Assembly (NCBI GenBank): GCA_007135385.1
Contig: SLIY01000420.1
Coordinates: 1 to 10,183 of the forward strand
Direction: 5' to 3'
Source: Leptolyngbyaceae cyanobacterium CSSed165cm_216
GTDB taxonomy: Bacteria > Cyanobacteriota > Cyanobacteriia > Phormidesmidales > Phormidesmidaceae
DNA length: 10,183 bases
In this document: in pieces, positions 6,422 to 10,183 of the stretch
How positions within the stretch are numbered: position 1 is the first letter of the stretch
Layout: each line of letters begins with the position of its first letter
Program-made: the position numbers and the translations under genes
Notes under the pieces: model-generated
The model's input: the letters and a program-made list of their open reading frames with translations, nothing else
Database searches by the model: none
Told to the model about the DNA's origin: nothing

Positions 6422-6831
6422 CGGCAATACTCGATACCAGTTTTTTGTTTGCTTTGACCGATCAGAGCGATCGCAATCATCAACGGGTGCTCATGTTTGC
6501 CCAGAATGCAAATGAGAAGTTGGTGCTACCTGTAGTTGTCTTACCTGAAATCTGCTATTTAATTGCTTCGAGATTAGGACATCAAGCCATGCGCTACTTT
6601 GTGACTAGCATGACACTCGATGTCGTTCAACTTGAAGCCACAACAATAGAGGATCTGGTACGGGTACATCAAATTTTAGAACAATACTCCGATAATCAGC
6701 TTGATTTTACAGATGCCGCAATTATTGCAACCTCTGAGCGGTTATCGATTACTCGCGTTTACACCCTTGATCGCCGAGACTTTTCAATCATCCGCCCCAA
6801 ACACTGTGATTATTTTGAAATCCTACCCTGA
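6418..6831 (+). CDS. PIN-domain ribonuclease, VapC-type toxin
   Basis: A 137-residue PIN-domain protein. The metal-binding acids expected of VapC-like ribonucleases are visible: D6 in AILDTSFLFA, E44 in VVLPEICYL, D96 and D99 in QLDFTDAAIIA, and D118/D121 in YTLDRRDFS. Such toxins stop growth by cutting tRNA or other RNA. The gene is coupled to the DUF2281-like antitoxin by an ATGA overlap and has a Shine-Dalgarno AGGAG at 6406-6410. No truncation is seen, so the pair looks functional. It contains one HIP1 site (6467). Confidence 0.88.
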   Translation: MTAILDTSFLFALTDQSDRNHQRVLMFAQNANEKLVLPVVVLPEICYLIASRLGHQAMRYFVTSMTLDVVQLEATTIEDLVRVHQILEQYSDNQLDFTDAAIIATSERLSITRVYTLDRRDFSIIRPKHCDYFEILP

Positions 6832-6920
6832 AACCCAATCCTATGATTCAAATTCAATAGCCGTTGCTAGCCTGAACAATCTTGACGGCCCAAACTCTTT
6901 CCTCATATCCCGCTAAACCC

Positions 6921-7160
6921 ATGACAGCCGCCGAAAAACTCTATCAGCTCATCCAAACGCTTCCAGAAGACCAAATCAACGAAGTCCTTCACTTCGCTGA
7001 ATTTCTTCACCGAAAACATCTCCCTATACCTCAAATCCAGGTTATTCCTCCTGGTACCCTCACCGGATTGTGGGGCATCGCCAAACATTCTGGGCCAGCC
7101 CCTAGCGATCAGGAACTGCAAACCGACTACACCGACTATCTGACGCAGAAATATCAGTAA
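6921..7160 (+). CDS. DUF2281-like antitoxin without adjacent cognate toxin
   Basis: The 79-residue protein starts MTAAEKLYQLIQTLPEDQINEVLHFAEFLHRKH, typical of DUF2281 proteins, and ends with a variable segment (TGLWGIAKHSGPAPSDQEL...TQKYQ). The ATG at 6921 is chosen because the family begins just there; a frame open to a TTG at 6882 adds 13 unlikely residues. DUF2281 genes usually precede a PIN or RelE-like toxin. Here the next gene, 62 bases on, belongs to its own HigB/HigA-type pair, so this antitoxin is either orphaned or works with that toxin. Confidence 0.7.
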   Translation: MTAAEKLYQLIQTLPEDQINEVLHFAEFLHRKHLPIPQIQVIPPGTLTGLWGIAKHSGPAPSDQELQTDYTDYLTQKYQ

Positions 7161-7196
7161 GCCTGCCTAAAGGAGTTCAGCGCCCGCTTGCCTTTT

Positions 7197-7214
7197 CGTA
7201 TCCCATGGGATACG
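7197..7214. promoter_or_regulatory. 18-base perfect palindrome, candidate TA operator
   Basis: CGTATCCCATGGGATACG is a perfect inverted repeat with no spacer, 8 bases before the ATG of the HigB-like toxin gene. Antitoxins of HigA type have a helix-turn-helix and bind as dimers to palindromes at their own promoters, so this is a likely autoregulatory operator. No terminator-like T-run follows. Confidence 0.6.
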
Positions 7215-7222
7215 GTTGACTT

Positions 7223-7513
7223 ATGATTGAAATTCGCCAAACCAAGACTTACCTGGACTGGTTTGCGTCTCTGCGCGATCGACAAGCAATAGCGCGTATA
7301 AACGTCCGCATTCGCCGTTTATCGCTAGGCAATCCAGGGGATGTTAAGCCCGTGGGTCAAGGCGTATCAGAGCTAAGAATTGACTATGGCCCAGGCTATC
7401 GCGTGTACTTCATCCAGCGAAGTGAGGCATTGATCATTCTCTTGGCAGGGGGAGACAAACGAACTCAGCAGCGGGATATCAAAACGGCGTTGGATTTAGC
7501 GCAAGATTTATAG
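7223..7513 (+). CDS. RelE/ParE superfamily toxin, HigB-like
   Basis: A 96-residue protein of the addiction-module killer type: IEIRQTKTYLDWFASLRDRQAIARINVRIRRLSLGNPGDVKPVG, then VSELRIDYGPGYRVYF and LLAGGDKRTQQRDIKTA. These motifs are characteristic of HigB-like toxins, ribosome-dependent mRNA interferases that come before their antitoxin. The HigA-like gene starts 9 bases after its stop, with the toxin-first order expected. No good Shine-Dalgarno lies before the ATG; the palindrome 7197-7214 sits there instead, so repression by the antitoxin could limit expression. Confidence 0.88.
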   Translation: MIEIRQTKTYLDWFASLRDRQAIARINVRIRRLSLGNPGDVKPVGQGVSELRIDYGPGYRVYFIQRSEALIILLAGGDKRTQQRDIKTALDLAQDL

Positions 7514-7522
7514 GAGGGATCT

Positions 7523-7813
7523 ATGGCAAAGCTACAAACCTATGCTTGGGATGCGTCAGATCATTTAGAAACCAAGGAAGATATCGTTGCCTATTTGGAA
7601 GCTGCCCTCGAAGATGGCGATCCAAGCTTAGTAACCGCTGCCTTAGGCGATGTGGCTCGTTCTAGAGGCATGACTAATATTGCCCGTGAAACCGGATTAG
7701 GGCGTGAAAGTCTTTACAAAGCATTGTCAACCGAAGGTAATCCAGAGTTTTCCACGGTTGTTAAGGTCTTACAATCCCTCGGATTACGCTTACAGGTTGT
7801 CCCCATTGCCTAA
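7523..7813 (+). CDS. HigA-like antitoxin with helix-turn-helix
   Basis: The 96 residues fit the addiction-module antidote family paired with HigB-like toxins. The N-terminal half (HLETKEDIVAYLEAALEDGDPSLVTAALGDVARSRG) leads into an Xre-like helix-turn-helix, MTNIARETGLGRESLYKAL (about 50-68), and ends VVKVLQSLGLRLQVVP. The ribosome binding site AGGAGGGA (7512-7519) overlaps the toxin stop codon. It should neutralise the toxin and repress the pair, probably at the palindrome upstream. Confidence 0.88.
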   Translation: MAKLQTYAWDASDHLETKEDIVAYLEAALEDGDPSLVTAALGDVARSRGMTNIARETGLGRESLYKALSTEGNPEFSTVVKVLQSLGLRLQVVPIA

Positions 7814-7816
7814 CCC

Positions 7817-8215
7817 ATGAGCAAACCTACCGCCGTTCCGTCCGTTTCTGTCACCTATGCCCAGGATGGCACCTCCACTAAATCCAACGCCCTGGGCATG
7901 CGCCCCATGCAAGAACGGGCTTACCAAAAGCGGGGCGAACAATACCTGCTGATCAAATCGCCCCCCGCTTCCGGCAAAAGCCGAGCGCTGATGTTCATCG
8001 CCCTCGATAAGCTAGCCAACCAGAACCTTCAGCAAGCCATCATCGTGGTGCCCGAAAAATCCATCGGCTCCAGCTTCCACAACGAACCCCTGAGCCAGTA
8101 CGGCTTTTGGGCCGATTGGCAGGTCAAACCCCGATGGAACCTGTGCGACGCCCCCGGCGGGGACAACGGCGGCAAAAAGGATCCAGACGGGTACCCTTCA
8201 TCAGTTTCAATATGA
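7817..8215 (+). pseudogene. truncated DEAD/DEAH-box helicase (N-terminal ~120 residues only)
   Basis: The frame starts 3 bases after the HigA-like gene. It encodes the beginning of a superfamily 2 helicase: MRPMQERAYQKRG (28-40, a Q-motif-like entry), Walker A SPPASGKS (48-55), motif Ia IIVVPEKS (75-82) and conserved NEPLSQYGFWADWQVKP. Recognisable sequence ends at about residue 120 (base 8176). The last 12 residues (KDPDGYPSSVSI) are unrelated, and the stop comes at 8213-8215. The DEAH box, the second RecA domain and everything else are missing, so no helicase activity is expected. Relatives, as I recall them, are large proteins found near YeeA-like methyltransferases, so this was probably the partner of the gene at 1766. 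The chromosome downstream (antiporter) is unrelated. Confidence 0.8.
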
Positions 8216-8257
8216 TCCAGAGACAGCAAGCCTGAAGCCAATCCCCCTGGGTTGACC

Positions 8258-9871
8258 TCAGGATGTCTCCCCTGGCTTGGGGGCGGTGCTCTCAAAAGCC
8301 TGGGCTAGGATTGGCGCGGGTAAGGATTTTAAGTAGCCTTGCCGCACAAAGTCTGCGTAGGTGGCGGTTTCGATCGCCACTAGGGTCTCCTGCCGCTGCT
8401 GTCGCAGATAATCTTTCAGCTGCGGATAGGTCTGCTGTAGAGTGGTCATCTCCTGCTGGATTTGGGCCAGTTGGGTGTTCACAAACTCCAGCTCTTGGCC
8501 ATCGTCGCCAGAGACACCACTGGCGGCAGAGGGGGGCTGGGTTAGGTGGTCTAGTACCTGTTGCAGGGCCGTTCGGCGGGCTAGCAGCTGCAAATACTGG
8601 GTATGGACATGCTGATCTTCCAGTAGATTCAGTCGGTCGAGGAGGGGCTTGGTGGTTAGCCCCTGGGCTAATAGGGTAAATAGCACCACCCCAAAGGAGT
8701 TGGAGATAATCTGCTGGCGATCGCTGACTAGAGCCGGAATGCTCAGGGCTAGGGCGATCGCCACTGACCCCCGTAACCCCACCCACCACAGCACCGTTTG
8801 TTCAGCCCAGGGAATGGGGTTGCCCGTGAGCCAGCCACTCAAGGCACTAAAGCCGTAAATGGCCACCGCGCGCGATAGGACAACCGCCGCGATCGCCACC
8901 AAGCTAGTATCAATGTGCTCGATAAAGTAGGGGAACAGCACCTGATCCCCCAGCAGCAGAAACACAATGGAGTTAACCAGAAAGATGGTGAACTCCCAAA
9001 ACTCCACCATTGTGGCCCGCTTTTCAGGACGCCGCCCGGGCTCTAGACTCAAGTTACCAATCACCAACCCCGCCGAGACCACGGCAATCACCCCAGAGCC
9101 GCCCAGGTCTTCGGCCAAAAGGTAGGCCCCATAAGCGGTCACCAGACTTAGGGATTGTTCTACCCAAGCCAGGTCATAGCGCTGGGTCAACAGCGCCACC
9201 GCCGTACCAATGCCAATGCCAACCCCCAAACCAATGGCACTGACCACCAAAAATTGCAGTAGGGTGGTGGCCACATCAATCGGTTGGGGGTCAATGGCCT
9301 GTTCTAATAACACGCTAAAGGCGACGACGGCGGCCCCATCGTTCAACAGACTTTCCCCTTCTAACAGCGTAGTCAATCGCCGCCCAGCGCCCACTTCCCG
9401 AAATACCCCCAACACCGAGGCTGAGTCAGTGGCGGCCAGACAAGCCCCCGTCAGTAGGGCGGTGGTCCAGGACACCTGCATCCATTGATGTAACGCCCAG
9501 CCAATGCCCAGAATCGACACCGGCACGCTACCAATGGCAAACAGGCTACTGGGTACCAGTTCCTGCCTTAAATCCGGCCACTTCATCTTCCAGGCCGCTT
9601 CAAACAGGATTGGCGGCAGAAACACCAGCAAAATCATGCCTGGAGAGAGATCAATCAACCGCACGTCCACCAGGGCCAATCCCAAGCCCACCACCAGCAA
9701 CAGCAGGGTATAGGGCACCTGCCGTAGGGGGGCAAAAATCCGCGGCAGGCTGGCCGCACTCAGGGCCACCAGCAACACCGGCAAAAACGCCTTCAGGTTG
9801 CGCTCGATCGCCAGATCGGTGGCATCGGTCAACAGGCTCATGAGCACAGGGCTAATGGCAGGGGTCAACAC
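8258..9871 (-). CDS. CPA1 family Na+/H+ antiporter
   Basis: A 537-residue inner-membrane cation:proton antiporter. About 12 hydrophobic segments cover residues ~24-410. Family marks are FLPPILFE (84-91), AATDSAS (146-152; usually ATDPVAV) in the ion-binding helix, EGESLLND (171-178) with the Asn-Asp pair, and GLRGS (365-369) with the conserved arginine. The tail from ~412 is soluble and helical (LNLLEDQHVHTQYLQLLARR, then a coiled-coil-like 462-500), probably regulatory. The GTG at 9871 is preferred because a TGAGGA ribosome binding site (9882-9887, overlapping the stop of the upstream gene) lies in front of it; an ATG at 9841 is the alternative. It is read away from the small membrane gene as one operon, and converges on the helicase remnant. 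Five of the seven HIP1 sites are in this gene and its neighbour. Confidence 0.93.
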   Translation of the reverse strand: MLTPAISPVLMSLLTDATDLAIERNLKAFLPVLLVALSAASLPRIFAPLRQVPYTLLLLVVGLGLALVDVRLIDLSPGMILLVFLPPILFEAAWKMKWPDLRQELVPSSLFAIGSVPVSILGIGWALHQWMQVSWTTALLTGACLAATDSASVLGVFREVGAGRRLTTLLEGESLLNDGAAVVAFSVLLEQAIDPQPIDVATTLLQFLVVSAIGLGVGIGIGTAVALLTQRYDLAWVEQSLSLVTAYGAYLLAEDLGGSGVIAVVSAGLVIGNLSLEPGRRPEKRATMVEFWEFTIFLVNSIVFLLLGDQVLFPYFIEHIDTSLVAIAAVVLSRAVAIYGFSALSGWLTGNPIPWAEQTVLWWVGLRGSVAIALALSIPALVSDRQQIISNSFGVVLFTLLAQGLTTKPLLDRLNLLEDQHVHTQYLQLLARRTALQQVLDHLTQPPSAASGVSGDDGQELEFVNTQLAQIQQEMTTLQQTYPQLKDYLRQQRQETLVAIETATYADFVRQGYLKSLPAPILAQAFESTAPKPGETS

Positions 9872-9884
9872 AGCAAGTTCGTCC

Positions 9885-10127
9885 TCACCCTAGGCCTTGA
9901 AAAAAACGGGTGGCCATCTGGGGCAGGTGACTGATTTCAAACCAAAGCTGTTTGGGGGCAATTCCAAAGCCATATTGCAGCACTAGCACAATGACAACAA
10001 TGCCCAAAAGCGATCGCCAACCCAGGTTTAGCACCTGGAACAGTAGCCTTGAGGCTAAAATCACCACCGCGATCGCTGCGACTAGCAGCACCAGCTGGGA
10101 GTCAGCCGAGCCAAACAAAGTGTCCAT
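9885..10127 (-). CDS. small conserved-type membrane protein, function unknown
   Basis: The 80-residue protein has two hydrophobic stretches (about 12-32 LVLLVAAIAVVILASRLLF and 37-53 SLLGIVVIVLVLQYGFGI) and a short C-terminal part (WFEISHLPQMATRFFQGLG). I do not recognise a family. It lies 13 bases upstream of the antiporter start, and its stop codon overlaps that gene's ribosome binding site, so the two are co-translated. A role together with the antiporter is plausible but only from position. Confidence 0.7.
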   Translation of the reverse strand: MDTLFGSADSQLVLLVAAIAVVILASRLLFQVLNLGWRSLLGIVVIVLVLQYGFGIAPKQLWFEISHLPQMATRFFQGLG

Positions 10128-10130
10128 AGG

Positions 10131-10183
10131 TTACCAACGCACCAGAAAAACAAGAACCAAAAGCTGTGGCCATAGTAGCAGGA
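10131..10183 (-). CDS. possible 3' end of another membrane-protein gene
   Basis: Read on the - strand, the window edge opens a frame LLLWPQLLVLVFLVRW that stops with TAA at 10133-10131, 3 bases before the ATG of the 80-residue gene. The hydrophobic content and tight spacing suggest the tail of a gene in the same operon. Only 16 codons are visible and other frames are also open, so this is tentative. Confidence 0.3.
   Translation of the reverse strand, partial: LLLWPQLLVLVFLVRW

Noticed and set aside
8231..8262. Rho-independent terminator for the antiporter gene
   Set aside because: CCTGA...TCAGG with an inner CAATCC/GGGTTG stem can form, but it spans the stop codon and no T-run follows on the - strand.
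8292..8789. Long open frames opposite or shifted within the antiporter gene (also 9010-9843)
   Set aside because: They are Pro/Arg/Ala-rich shadows caused by high GC content in a clearly coding antiporter gene.

Overview
The window is most likely from a cyanobacterial chromosome. The palindromic octamer GCGATCGC (HIP1), typical of cyanobacteria, occurs seven times (1319, 6467, 8717, 8754, 8889, 10010, 10069). Short palindromic repeats of cyanobacterial type are also present. No genus can be named from the sequence alone.

Layout. Bases 1-71 are the 3' part of a tRNA-Leu(CAA). After a 272-base spacer containing one small hairpin repeat comes metK (344-1498), whose protein resembles the E. coli type of S-adenosylmethionine synthetase more than the cyanobacterial type. 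A 267-base spacer with no recognisable gene follows. Next is a large MmeI/YeeA-like adenine DNA methyltransferase (1766-4627). It carries an in-frame 99-base palindromic repeat in its middle and a second, different repeat near its C-terminus.

From 4628 to 7816 the sequence is a dense array of small toxin-antitoxin (TA) genes and their fragments, all on the + strand. In order: a DUF4258 toxin-like gene with a cysteine-less MqsA-type partner; an orphan UPF0175 antitoxin followed by only nine codons of its PIN-type partner; an addiction-module antitoxin whose 3' end has been replaced; a diverged second copy of the methyltransferase C-terminus; a DUF2281-like antitoxin with a VapC-type PIN toxin; a second DUF2281-like gene; and a HigB/HigA-like pair behind an 18-base perfect palindrome. 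The array ends at the first ~120 codons of a DEAD/DEAH helicase (7817-8176), cut off just after motif Ia.

From 8258 to the end the sequence is ordinary chromosome on the - strand: a CPA1-type Na+/H+ antiporter, a small membrane protein just upstream of it, and possibly the tail of a third membrane protein.

Interpretation (inference). The methyltransferase and the helicase fragment look like the two ends of a restriction-like defence system that has collected TA modules between its parts and is decaying. The duplicated methyltransferase tail, the nine-codon PIN remnant, the re-tailed antitoxin and the truncated helicase each mark a recombination or deletion junction. The methyltransferase, three apparently complete TA pairs and metK are open and may work; the restriction function is probably lost.
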